From NCBI GenBank assembly GCA_947588755.1, contig CANPZB010000018.1:1-32620 (forward strand): 32,620 bases of DNA. The letters run 5' to 3'. This DNA comes from Candidatus Gastranaerophilales bacterium. Its GTDB lineage: Bacteria > Cyanobacteriota > Vampirovibrionia > Gastranaerophilales > Gastranaerophilaceae. Shown piece after piece: positions 7,113 to 14,546 of the stretch (its first letter is position 1; each line of letters starts with the position of its first letter). The notes under the pieces were generated by a model. It saw only the letters and a list, made by a program, of their open reading frames with translations, had not been told where the DNA came from and made no database searches. The position numbers and the translations under genes were made by a program.

Positions 7113-8038
7113 ATCTTGTAAGCAGAAAAGAGTATGACAATTTGGTGGTAACTCCTTTTTCGGGATTTGATAAATCCGGTTTTATTGAATTAAATAAACA
7201 TAAAGCAGATAAGGTACTTTATTTTATATTTAATAACGGTAAAAACCGTTTCGGATTAGTCGGGGGAATTAAAGATAGTGTTTTAAAATGTCCTTTTTCT
7301 GCGACTTTTGGAATATTCAGCGAAATTTCAAAAAACAACAAGCTGATTCATTATCATGAAGCATTGAAAGTATTAATTGATTGGGCGGAAAAAGAGAGTT
7401 TGAATAAAATTATAATATGCTGTCCTGCTAATTTTTATAACGAAACACATATTGCAAAAATGCAAAATGCACTATTCTGCAACGGTTTTAAAATTTTAGA
7501 TTATGATTTGAATTTTCAATACGATTTAAAAGGACACACGGATAATTATATTGAAAATTTATCGTCTAATTCAAGGAGAAACTTAAAAATAGCTTTAAAA
7601 AATGGGTTAACTTTTGAAAAGACTGATGACATAAACACGGTATATAAAATAATTAAGCAAAACAGAGAAGAAAAGGGATTTCCTTTGAAGATGAGCGAGA
7701 ATGATATTATTGAAACCGCAAAAATAATAAAATCAGATTTTTTCATTGTGCGAAATAATTCTTCAGAACCTGTTGCCTCAGCTTATATTCAACATATTAC
7801 AAAAGAAGTTGCAAATATTGTATACTGGGGAAATATTCAAAAATTTGATTTTCTATGCCCGATGAATTATATAGCATGCCAAGTTTTTGATTATTATTCA
7901 AAAGTCAAAGATATAAAATATGTAAACATAGGAACATCGACAGAAAACAGCATGCCAAATTTCGGGCTTTGCGATTTTAAAGAAAGTATAGGTTGTTCTT
8001 GTTCTCCAAAAATAAATTTTGTTTGTGATATAACATAA
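7103..8038 (+). CDS. GNAT/FemAB-like acyl or aminoacyl transferase 2
   Basis: 311 residues, a tandem paralogue of the preceding gene: FNNGKNRFGLVGGIKDSVLKCPFSATFGIFSE, SSNSRRNLKIALKNGLTFEKTDD, KQNREEKGFPLKM, NIVYWGN, GTSTENSMPNFGLCDFKESIGCSCSPKINF and a short end. No homopolymer tract. A strong ribosome site (GGGAGGA) sits 4 bases before the ATG, and the start lies inside the end of the long form of gene 1, so its translation may be coupled to that form. Two such transferases side by side suggest two similar modifications, or one backup that does not phase-vary. Confidence 0.75.
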   Translation: MELNLVSRKEYDNLVVTPFSGFDKSGFIELNKHKADKVLYFIFNNGKNRFGLVGGIKDSVLKCPFSATFGIFSEISKNNKLIHYHEALKVLIDWAEKESLNKIIICCPANFYNETHIAKMQNALFCNGFKILDYDLNFQYDLKGHTDNYIENLSSNSRRNLKIALKNGLTFEKTDDINTVYKIIKQNREEKGFPLKMSENDIIETAKIIKSDFFIVRNNSSEPVASAYIQHITKEVANIVYWGNIQKFDFLCPMNYIACQVFDYYSKVKDIKYVNIGTSTENSMPNFGLCDFKESIGCSCSPKINFVCDIT

Positions 8039-8085
8039 TAAGACTTTTTTATGTTAAAATTTATCAGTCTGAAATTTTTTATAAC

Positions 8086-8114
8086 TTGAAAATAAAAAAA
8101 GAAGGTTATATAAT
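8086..8114 (+). promoter_or_regulatory. Sigma70-type promoter before the aminotransferase
   Basis: TTGAAA at 8086-8091, exactly 17 bp, then a perfect TATAAT at 8109-8114. It lies in the 118-bp gap after the GNAT genes, so the aminotransferase and the two glycosyltransferases behind it can be transcribed on their own. Confidence 0.65.
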
Positions 8115-8118
8115 AAAT

Positions 8119-8136
8119 CCTGTAAATGTTTACAGG
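8119..8136. promoter_or_regulatory. Operator-like palindrome at the transcription start
   Basis: CCTGTAAATGTTTACAGG: two perfectly complementary 8-base arms around TG. It begins 4 bases after the -10 box, so it covers the expected +1. This is where a repressor would bind; the palindrome could also form a 5' hairpin in the transcript. The binding protein is unknown. Confidence 0.5.
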
Positions 8137-8183
8137 CTTAAAAACATCCTGTTAATATGAAATCAGTTCATTCAGGTATGAAA

Positions 8184-9266
8184 ATGATTAAATTTTTAGA
8201 TTTAAAGAAAATAAATTCAAGATTTGATATAGAGAATGCCGTAAAGGAAGTTATTAATTCCGGCTGGTATATCCACGGCGAAAAGAATAAACAGTTTGAG
8301 AGAAACTTTGCACAATATCTGGGAGTAAAGCATTGTATCGGCTGTGCTAACGGGCTTGACGCATTAAAACTTATTATAAATGCTTATGATTTTAAAAACG
8401 GTGATGAAATAATTGTTCCCGCAAATACATTTATTGCAACAATTCTGGCAGTTTCCGCATGCGGCTGTACTCCTGTTTTGGTTGAACCTGATATAAATAC
8501 TTACAATATTAATCCCGATTTAATTGAAGAAAAAATAACTCCGAAAACAAAAGCCATAATAATAGTTCATCTTTACGGGCAAGCTGTTCAGACGGAAAAA
8601 ATTCGGGCTTTGGCAGAAAAATATAATCTGAAAATTATAGAAGATGCCGCTCAGGCTCACGGTGCGGTTTATAACGAAAGAAAAACAGGTAATCTCGGCG
8701 ATGCCGCAGGATTTTCCTTTTATCCCGGAAAAAATCTGGGCTGCATAGGCGACGGCGGATGTGTAACTACAAATGATGATGAACTTGCACAAAGAATAAG
8801 AGCAATAGCAAATTACGGCTCTGACAGAAAATATCACCATATATTTAAGGGGATTAATTCAAGGCTCGACGAAATTCAGGCGGCAGTTTTGGATTTAAAA
8901 CTCCCCCAGCTTGATGCCGATAATGAAAAACGTCGTCAAATTTCCAAATACTATCGGGAAAATATTAAAAATCCAAAAATAATTTTACCACAGGCTTATG
9001 ATGAAAAAGCTCATGTTTGGCATGTGTTTGTTGTGAGATGTGAAAACCGTGAAAATTTACAAAATTACCTTGCCAAAAACGGTATTGAAACTAACATTCA
9101 TTATCCGACTCCGCCTCATAAACAGGGTGCATATAAGGAATTGTCACATTTAAGTTTTCCGGTGTCTGAAAAAATTCACGAAGAAGTTATTTCAATCCCG
9201 ATTTCACCGGTTATGACATTGGACGATGCAGAAAATGTTGTGAGGATTATAAATGATTTTAATTGA
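8184..9266 (+). CDS. fdtB: dTDP-3-amino-3,6-dideoxyhexose aminotransferase (FdtB/QdtB-type, DegT family)
   Basis: About 360 residues from [14 protein letters not shown], the usual family start; ATGs at 8157 and 8178 are also in frame, but CAGG sits 7 bases before 8184. Clear DegT/DnrJ/EryC1/StrS aminotransferase: [64 protein letters not shown] with the PLP-binding Lys, [24 protein letters not shown], and [14 protein letters not shown]. The family moves an amino group from glutamate onto the 3-keto sugar made by the ketoisomerase at 3070. The product would then be acetylated by the enzyme at 1770. Gene order is split (1770, 3070, 8184) by decorating enzymes. No homopolymer tract. Confidence 0.88.
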   Translation: MIKFLDLKKINSRFDIENAVKEVINSGWYIHGEKNKQFERNFAQYLGVKHCIGCANGLDALKLIINAYDFKNGDEIIVPANTFIATILAVSACGCTPVLVEPDINTYNINPDLIEEKITPKTKAIIIVHLYGQAVQTEKIRALAEKYNLKIIEDAAQAHGAVYNERKTGNLGDAAGFSFYPGKNLGCIGDGGCVTTNDDELAQRIRAIANYGSDRKYHHIFKGINSRLDEIQAAVLDLKLPQLDADNEKRRQISKYYRENIKNPKIILPQAYDEKAHVWHVFVVRCENRENLQNYLAKNGIETNIHYPTPPHKQGAYKELSHLSFPVSEKIHEEVISIPISPVMTLDDAENVVRIINDFN

Positions 9267-10242
9267 AATATTTGTAAAACTGATACTGTTTAAATTATTA
9301 CGTAAAAAACTTATTCTTGTTAATGAAGCTGCAGGTTTAGGCGATTATCTATGGGTAAGAAATTATCTGGAAAAACTGAAAACTGACCCGTATTACAAAA
9401 AATATAAATTAGTACTTTGTGCGACAAGGCGTTGGCTTGATTTTGCCAAAGATATGGATTCCAAATATGTTGATGTTTTTTTACCATTTAATAGCCCTCA
9501 TAATCCTAAATTTAAAAATCTTTTACCTTTGTATTTATTTAGTTTTGATATATTTATTAATTTCAGAGCATCCAGTAAATTATATACAAAAATAACAAAT
9601 GCTGCCCGTGCAAAAATAATTTATACTAATGATATAGCATTGAATAAAAATTTATTTTATTCAAATTATGACAAATTAATTGTAAAACAACTTGCCCCCC
9701 CCCCAGAATATGATATTCAGCATAAAATACCTGTTGTAAAGACAATAGATGAGTGTTATAAAAAAGATGATTACTGTGTTTTGAATTTAGGCGGCTATTA
9801 TGAAGGTCTTTTAAGCATTGAACAACTTGTGACTATAGTAAAGTCAATTAATAAATATTTTAATATTAAAATTATAATTAACGGGACTGACAAACAAAAG
9901 TATTTAAGTGACGGGGTAATAAATAGTTTCCCCGATAGCGATAATATTATCTCTTTGTGCGGTGAATTGTGTACTTCTCAATTACCTGATTTAATCAAAA
10001 ATGCAAAATTTATTATAACTACAAATACCAGTATTTGGCATTTTTCAATACAATTAAACAAGCCTCATATAGTAATGTTTAAGGATAGTCCTTGGGTGTA
10101 TGATTCAATGAGTTATCCGTACGTTGATAAAGAAAATATTAACTTTATTCCGGTAAAAGAGTGTTATGAAAATCTTGAATTGCCTGAATTAGAAAGTAAA
10201 ATGAATTTATATTTGAAAAAATTCAAACAACGTAATTTATGA
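9253..10242 (+). CDS. GT9-family (heptosyltransferase-like) glycosyltransferase, phase-variable, in frame
   Basis: 329 residues, starting 14 bases inside the aminotransferase gene with GAGG before the ATG. The N-terminal half has [20 protein letters not shown], the GxGD-type opening of GT9 enzymes. The C-terminal half has [51 protein letters not shown] and [20 protein letters not shown], which matches the donor-binding segment of ADP-heptose LPS heptosyltransferases. A C10 tract (9695-9704) is read as Ala-Pro-Pro-Pro between the two domains, so a single-base change would remove the whole donor-binding half. Sugar specificity is not visible. Confidence 0.8.
   Translation: MILIEIFVKLILFKLLRKKLILVNEAAGLGDYLWVRNYLEKLKTDPYYKKYKLVLCATRRWLDFAKDMDSKYVDVFLPFNSPHNPKFKNLLPLYLFSFDIFINFRASSKLYTKITNAARAKIIYTNDIALNKNLFYSNYDKLIVKQLAPPPEYDIQHKIPVVKTIDECYKKDDYCVLNLGGYYEGLLSIEQLVTIVKSINKYFNIKIIINGTDKQKYLSDGVINSFPDSDNIISLCGELCTSQLPDLIKNAKFIITTNTSIWHFSIQLNKPHIVMFKDSPWVYDSMSYPYVDKENINFIPVKECYENLELPELESKMNLYLKKFKQRNL
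9695..9704 (+). repeat. Phase-variation tract 6, C10
   Basis: Ten C in the GT9 gene. On the G strand the flanks read ATATTCT-G10-CAAGTTG, sharing CAA after the run with five other tracts. In frame at this length. Confidence 0.95.
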
Positions 10243-10248
10243 TATAAT
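10240..10248 (+). promoter_or_regulatory. Extended -10 element directly before the GT-B gene
   Basis: TGATATAAT at 10240-10248 overlaps the stop codon of the GT9 gene. The expected +1 is at about 10255-10256, on or next to the second ATG of the following gene, so a leaderless transcript is possible. Confidence 0.4.
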
Positions 10249-10249
10249 C

Positions 10250-11818
10250 ATGACTATGAGATACAAAAAATATTATAAATTTATAAAAAATAATCAAGCG
10301 TTTTTTGAAAATGCACTTAGACAATTAAATGTCATTGATAATATTGAGGACAAATTAAATTTGTGCATTTATATTGCCAAATTTGCGACCTTGTGTAATA
10401 CCGGTTACTTCACGTCTTCTACATTAGAAAGCTTTTTGACAGATATGGCGAAGCAAATTAATGTTAATTGTGATGATATAACTTATAAACCTAAGAGTTT
10501 CCTGCATGTTATGACCGAAGGATATAATTTTGGCGGTCATACAAGAGTTGTAGAGCGATGGATTAAAAATGCTTCGCAAACACAACTACACAGTGTTATT
10601 TTTACGGGGGATCAAAAATATAATCTCCCTGTTTTGGAAAAAAATGTTTACGATAAAAACGGAAGCATTTCTTATCTTGACAGTTCTTTATCAATTTTTG
10701 AAAAAGCTGCCGAATTAAGAAAAATAGCTATGAACTATGAGTATGTAATTTTACATGTTCACATGTACGATATAATACCATTACTTGCATTCGGGGTTGA
10801 AGAATTTAAACGCCCTGTTTTGTTATATAATCATGCAAGCCATATGTTTTGGATAGGTAAAAGTATTGCGGATGTTGTTTTGGATATTGTAAATAATGAT
10901 GATATTACCAAAATAAGAAGAAATATAAATGATACTTTTTTCCTCGGTGTACCATCTGAAGAAATAAAGTTGGAACAGGCTGAAAAACTTAATATACGTG
11001 AAAAATTGAAACTGCCAAAAGGCAAAAAGATAATAATAAGTACCGGAAGTCATTATAAATATTATCCTGTATGCGATGATAATTTTATAAATTTGATAGA
11101 GGAATTAGTTAATAAAGACACATACTGTTATGTTATAGGAATAGACAGTAAAGATAAAGTATGGAAAAGGGCATGTAAGCGTTCCAAGGGACATATAATA
11201 ACTTTAGAGTTTATTGACCATGATGCGGGATTTATGGATTATTTAAAAGCAGCAGATTTATGCCTGGATTCATATCCGCTTGGAGGCGGCACCGCTTTGA
11301 TTGATGCAATTTCTGCAGGTACTCCTGTTTTATCACTTCGTTCGGCAATTCATCAGTTTGACTATTTGACTTGTACCGAGGCTTATTGCACAACAAAAGA
11401 GGAGTTTTTTGTCAAAGCAAGAAAAATATTGCAAGATAAAGAATATTCAAATTATATTCTTTCCATTTTGCAAAAATCGTTAATTAAATATCAATCATCA
11501 GAAGCTTGGAATGATAAGATTGAACATTTACTTGAAAGTGTTCCAAAGCAACATTCGATAAAAAACCTTAAAAACGAAAATGATTACAAAGAAATAGATG
11601 ATTTATGCGTTTTATCTGATTTGAAAAACATTATTGAACGGGCACAATATAGACCTAAAAATCCTACTTTTTTTGCCAAAAGTTTATGCTTTTTTGCAAA
11701 GAGTCAAGGTATTCCAAATATCTTGCAGGTAATTACTTATAAAAGCAATTTTGATAAAGTGAAAATAGTTAAACTTTTTAATATTACTATTCTAAAAATT
11801 ATGACTTCTTTGCAATAA
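10250..11818 (+). CDS. GT-B-fold glycosyltransferase
   Basis: 522 residues. SFLHVMTEGYNFGGHTRVVE marks the acceptor domain opening. The donor domain has KGKKIIISTGSHYKYYP, CYVIGIDSKDKVW, and DSYPLGGGTALIDAISAGTP, the GG-T-x-x-D/E-A loop of GT-B enzymes that binds the nucleotide sugar. A C-terminal ~100-residue extension has no recognised domain. Starts at ATG 10250 or 10256; neither has a ribosome site, but an extended -10 lies just upstream. Last gene of the + strand run, with a 120-bp gap to the convergent GT2 gene. No homopolymer tract. Linkage made is unknown. Confidence 0.75.
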   Translation: MTMRYKKYYKFIKNNQAFFENALRQLNVIDNIEDKLNLCIYIAKFATLCNTGYFTSSTLESFLTDMAKQINVNCDDITYKPKSFLHVMTEGYNFGGHTRVVERWIKNASQTQLHSVIFTGDQKYNLPVLEKNVYDKNGSISYLDSSLSIFEKAAELRKIAMNYEYVILHVHMYDIIPLLAFGVEEFKRPVLLYNHASHMFWIGKSIADVVLDIVNNDDITKIRRNINDTFFLGVPSEEIKLEQAEKLNIREKLKLPKGKKIIISTGSHYKYYPVCDDNFINLIEELVNKDTYCYVIGIDSKDKVWKRACKRSKGHIITLEFIDHDAGFMDYLKAADLCLDSYPLGGGTALIDAISAGTPVLSLRSAIHQFDYLTCTEAYCTTKEEFFVKARKILQDKEYSNYILSILQKSLIKYQSSEAWNDKIEHLLESVPKQHSIKNLKNENDYKEIDDLCVLSDLKNIIERAQYRPKNPTFFAKSLCFFAKSQGIPNILQVITYKSNFDKVKIVKLFNITILKIMTSLQ

Positions 11819-11876
11819 TTCTTTTAAATATTCCTCCTCAATAATAATATATGTGTGCCAAGTTGAAGTGAACTAT

Positions 11877-11951
11877 TTAGATACATCTTTGCTTTTGTAT
11901 TTGACCGAAATTTAATATGTTAAATGCTCCGTAGGCAATTACTTTTCTTTT
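11877..11951 (-). pseudogene. Remnant of a TagD-like cytidylyltransferase start
   Basis: Read on the - strand, this overlaps the 3' end of the GT2 gene in another frame and encodes KRKVIAYGAFNILNFGQIQ before a stop. It aligns with the start of TagD in this window (MKRVITYGTFDILHWGHIN): 9 of 15 core residues agree, and D/N, W/F are mild changes. The catalytic H-x-G-H has become N-x-G-Q. No continuation follows, so it is a decayed fragment rather than a gene. Confidence 0.55.
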
Positions 11952-12856
11952 AACTCCATTGCATTCTGAATTTTTTTGATAAATTGGTATTCTTGTATAA
12001 CTTTTTGTAAGAATTTTCTCTCGTTCGGGGGGGGGGCAATGCGTCTGAGTATTTTCAATAATGGAAATATTTTGTCTATAAATAATATAATATTGTTTGA
12101 AAAAGAATAATTGGTTTCAGTTGGAACAAAGGAATCATTAATTATTTGTGCTTCATTTTCTTGTACAATAAAATTTGAACTATAGTCATAGCTGTATAAA
12201 GAACAGTGTTGACCTGATATCCCGAGATGTTGTATCAGACTGTTTTTTACACAGAAAATTTTAATATCATGTTTTTCCAAAAATTCCGATAAACCCCAAT
12301 CGGTTAAGGGACCAAAATTGAATTTCATTTTTTTATTTTCTGCATAGTACAAGAATTTTTGTAAAATATCTTTTCTTATAACTAAACCTGCGAAGCCTGC
12401 ATCTTTTTTTATACATAATTCATCGTTGTATTCTTCCGTTAAATGAAAAAAAGAATTATACAATGTTATTACTCCTTGTGTTTTATCAATTAATGTTGAT
12501 AAAACATCAAAGAAATTCTTATGGATAATTAAATCACTATCAAAAATCAAAATATATTTGCACGAAGAATTTATAAAATCCTTAAAAATATTAATAGTGT
12601 TCATGTCTGCTTTTATATTCTGTGAATTTCTTTTTATAATTTTATCGGAATTAGTTTTAAAAAAATCATTATTTGTAGATTCATATATCAAATCTATTAA
12701 TTCTTCTTTAGTGAATTCATTTGAATTATCATCAAAAATATTAAAATTATATTCACCGCTAAAAAATCCCGCATCTTCCCAATTTTTTGATAAGAGTTTT
12801 ATCAAATGTTTTCTATTGTATACAGGCATGCCGATGTATAAATCTTGCTTTTTCAT
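11939..12856 (-). CDS. GT2-like (GT-A) glycosyltransferase, phase-variable, in frame
   Basis: 305 residues. DLYIGMPVYNRKHLIKLLSK is the usual opening of inverting GT-A enzymes, NFNIFDDNSNEF follows, and YILIFDSDLIIHKNFF holds the DxD-type metal and nucleotide site. Later segments (DAGFAGLVIRKDIL, GPLTDWGLSEFLEKH) fit acceptor and catalytic loops. The tract (12027-12036; C10 on the coding strand) is read Ala-Pro-Pro-Pro about 30 residues before the end, so the catalytic part survives any tract length and only the tail would change. No ribosome site is seen; an extended -10 ends 8 bases before the ATG. It stands apart from the lipid genes behind it by 230 bp. Confidence 0.75.
   Translation of the reverse strand: MKKQDLYIGMPVYNRKHLIKLLSKNWEDAGFFSGEYNFNIFDDNSNEFTKEELIDLIYESTNNDFFKTNSDKIIKRNSQNIKADMNTINIFKDFINSSCKYILIFDSDLIIHKNFFDVLSTLIDKTQGVITLYNSFFHLTEEYNDELCIKKDAGFAGLVIRKDILQKFLYYAENKKMKFNFGPLTDWGLSEFLEKHDIKIFCVKNSLIQHLGISGQHCSLYSYDYSSNFIVQENEAQIINDSFVPTETNYSFSNNIILFIDKIFPLLKILRRIAPPPNERKFLQKVIQEYQFIKKIQNAMELKEK
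12027..12036. repeat. Phase-variation tract 7, G10 on + strand (C10 in gene)
   Basis: Ten G, flanks GAATTTTCTCTCGTTC-G10-CAATGCGTC, almost the same as tract 5 although the gene is unrelated and lies in the opposite orientation. Confidence 0.95.
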
Positions 12857-12863
12857 ACCAAGA

Positions 12864-12872
12864 ATTATAACA
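12864..12872 (-). promoter_or_regulatory. Extended -10 element (TGTTATAAT) before the GT2 gene
   Basis: On the - strand TGTTATAAT ends 7 bases before the ATG at 12856, so transcription would begin at about the start codon itself. No ribosome site is present between them. Confidence 0.45.
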
Positions 12873-13086
12873 TAAAATCTTGTTAAACTGATTATGAATA
12901 AATGTTATTAAGTTGTAGTTCGAAGTTACTCACTTTGAAAATTTGAAATTCTATAGTTATTTTTTTAAATCAGAACAAATTAATTGTATATAGTTCCGAA
13001 AATTTTCCCTCAAAAAGCTGTAAAATCACGTCTTGACTTTTTTTGATGTACAAGTAGTTTGCTTATTTTGAGCGGGGAGTTGATAT

Positions 13087-13941
13087 TCAAGAAAAAATTT
13101 TTATTTTTTTGCTCAATATATCAAATTTTATATCGCCTGAAAATTTAACTTTTTCTCCGTCTATATGTCCGAGTGTAATATTATTTTTTATTGTCAGGGA
13201 AGATGTTTGTACGTATTGAGCTACTTTTGAATTTTGTTTTATACCTAAAAATAATTTTACTATTTCGAGAAAAAATGAAATAGGATTTGTTGTTTTTAGT
13301 ATAAAAACATCAAATAAACCGTCATCAAGTTTGGAATTTTTTGCCACGGAAAACATGTTTTTATACATATTAGGGGAGTTGGCAGCTATTAAGCAGGAAG
13401 CATTTATATCAATTTCATCGTCATTTATTATAAGACCGTAGTTTTTATTCTTAAGTCTTAATGCAAAGATTATACCCGCAATGAAGTATGAAAAATATCC
13501 GAATTTGTTTTTCCAAAACTGCATGGTTTTACAGATTACATCCGCATCGTATCCAAATCCGCAACGCAAAGCCGATAATTTGCCGTTAACCGTTATTAAA
13601 TCTATTTGTTTAATATTCTGAGCATCAATTACTTTAAGAGCCTTGGAAATACTGTTTATCCCCAGATTTGAAGCTAATAAATTAGCCGTTCCCGAAGGAA
13701 TTATTCCTAAAATTTTATCCGTATTAATAAGATACGGCAGAACTTTGTTTATTGTTCCGTCCCCTCCGACAACAAAAATTGTATCAAACTTTTCCGTTTC
13801 GATTTCATTTAATTTTTCAATGCTTACAAATTGAAAATGAAGATTTCTTTTGAAAAGAAATTTATGGATGCTTTTTTTATATTTTATTGCTTGTTTTCTT
13901 CCCGCACTAAAATTCTCAATAACAAGAACATTATTCATCAT
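13087..13941 (-). CDS. Diacylglycerol kinase-like lipid kinase (YegS/BmrU/LCB5 family)
   Basis: 284 residues. FDTIFVVGGDGTINKVLPYL is the GGDGT nucleotide-binding motif, followed by LGIIPSGTANLLASNLGI, the second conserved block (PxGTxN-x-L-A). KNSKLDDGLFDVFIL near residue 200-220 is the typical C-terminal beta-domain motif. These enzymes phosphorylate diacylglycerol or related lipids at the inner membrane face. Its start overlaps the PAP2 gene by 11 bases and has AAAGGAG upstream, so the kinase and the phosphatase are translated together. Together with the radical SAM gene it makes a lipid-handling trio; the exact lipid is unknown. Confidence 0.88.
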   Translation of the reverse strand: MMNNVLVIENFSAGRKQAIKYKKSIHKFLFKRNLHFQFVSIEKLNEIETEKFDTIFVVGGDGTINKVLPYLINTDKILGIIPSGTANLLASNLGINSISKALKVIDAQNIKQIDLITVNGKLSALRCGFGYDADVICKTMQFWKNKFGYFSYFIAGIIFALRLKNKNYGLIINDDEIDINASCLIAANSPNMYKNMFSVAKNSKLDDGLFDVFILKTTNPISFFLEIVKLFLGIKQNSKVAQYVQTSSLTIKNNITLGHIDGEKVKFSGDIKFDILSKKIKIFS

Positions 13942-14542
13942 CAGCTCCTTTATTGATTATTTTAATATATAAATATAAAAGAATTGCACCTGATAAATAT
14001 GCACCCAAAACATCCGAAGGATAATGCACAGCAAGGTAAATTCTTGATAATCCGACAAATATTATCCATAAAATTGCCGCAACTGTTCCTGAATATTTCA
14101 GAACTTTATTTTTGCAGTATTTATTCAAAAAATAGATTACCGCTCCCCATAAACAAAAAGTTACAAGGCTGTGGCTTGACACGTAACTGAAACTTTCGGG
14201 ATGAATTGAAAACTGTAATTCATAAGGTGGTCTTGCTCTGTGTATAAGAGGTTTTATAATACAGTTTAATAAAAATGCCGCAAGAGGAACGGAAAATAAG
14301 AACAATATATTTGAATACATTTTCCTTTTTAAAAAATATAAACCGCCTAAAACCAACGGTATAATAATCATGACCGAGTATAATTTGCAGTCGGGAAGTT
14401 CAAAAATCCAAAGCGGCAACTTGCCAAAAATGGCTTGCATAAGTGTTATAAATTCTTTGTCCCACATATTCAATGTGGGACAAAATTTTACTAATATCGT
14501 AAATAATATAAAAACAATTATGCAAAATATAAATTTTTTCAT
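13931..14542 (-). CDS. PAP2-family membrane lipid phosphatase
   Basis: About 203 residues from MKKFIFCIIVFILFTILVKF; this ATG (14542) has GGAAAA upstream and sits just after the end of the radical SAM gene, so it is preferred to the earlier in-frame start at 14626. It has several membrane helices and the three PAP2 motifs: KPLIHRARPPYE (KxxxxxxRP), YVSSHSLVTF (the PSGH motif here reads SSH), and SRIYLAVHYPSDVLGAY (SRxxxxxHxxxD). The family removes phosphate from lipid phosphates such as undecaprenyl-pyrophosphate or phosphatidate. Paired with the lipid kinase downstream. A perfect 12-bp hairpin lies in its 5' coding part (14456-14484). Confidence 0.88.
   Translation of the reverse strand: MKKFIFCIIVFILFTILVKFCPTLNMWDKEFITLMQAIFGKLPLWIFELPDCKLYSVMIIIPLVLGGLYFLKRKMYSNILFLFSVPLAAFLLNCIIKPLIHRARPPYELQFSIHPESFSYVSSHSLVTFCLWGAVIYFLNKYCKNKVLKYSGTVAAILWIIFVGLSRIYLAVHYPSDVLGAYLSGAILLYLYIKIINKGADDE
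14456..14484. repeat. Perfect 12-bp intragenic hairpin in PAP2 5' region
   Basis: TTTGTCCCACAT (14456-14467), 5-base loop, ATGTGGGACAAA (14473-14484). It is inside coding sequence about 60-85 bases after the PAP2 start. A function as an mRNA structure is possible but unproven. Confidence 0.6.
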
Positions 14543-14546
14543 GTAT

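Noticed and set aside
11819-11876. Terminator between the convergent GT-B and GT2 genes
   Set aside because: No stem with a following T run could be found.
12876-13086. Small gene or gene remnant in the 230-bp gap
   Set aside because: Open stretches are under 25 codons and resemble nothing I recognise, apart from the promoter-like element next to 12856.
13643-13834. Antisense open frames inside the lipid kinase, glycosyltransferase and other genes
   Set aside because: They mirror well-supported genes on the other strand and carry no domain signals.
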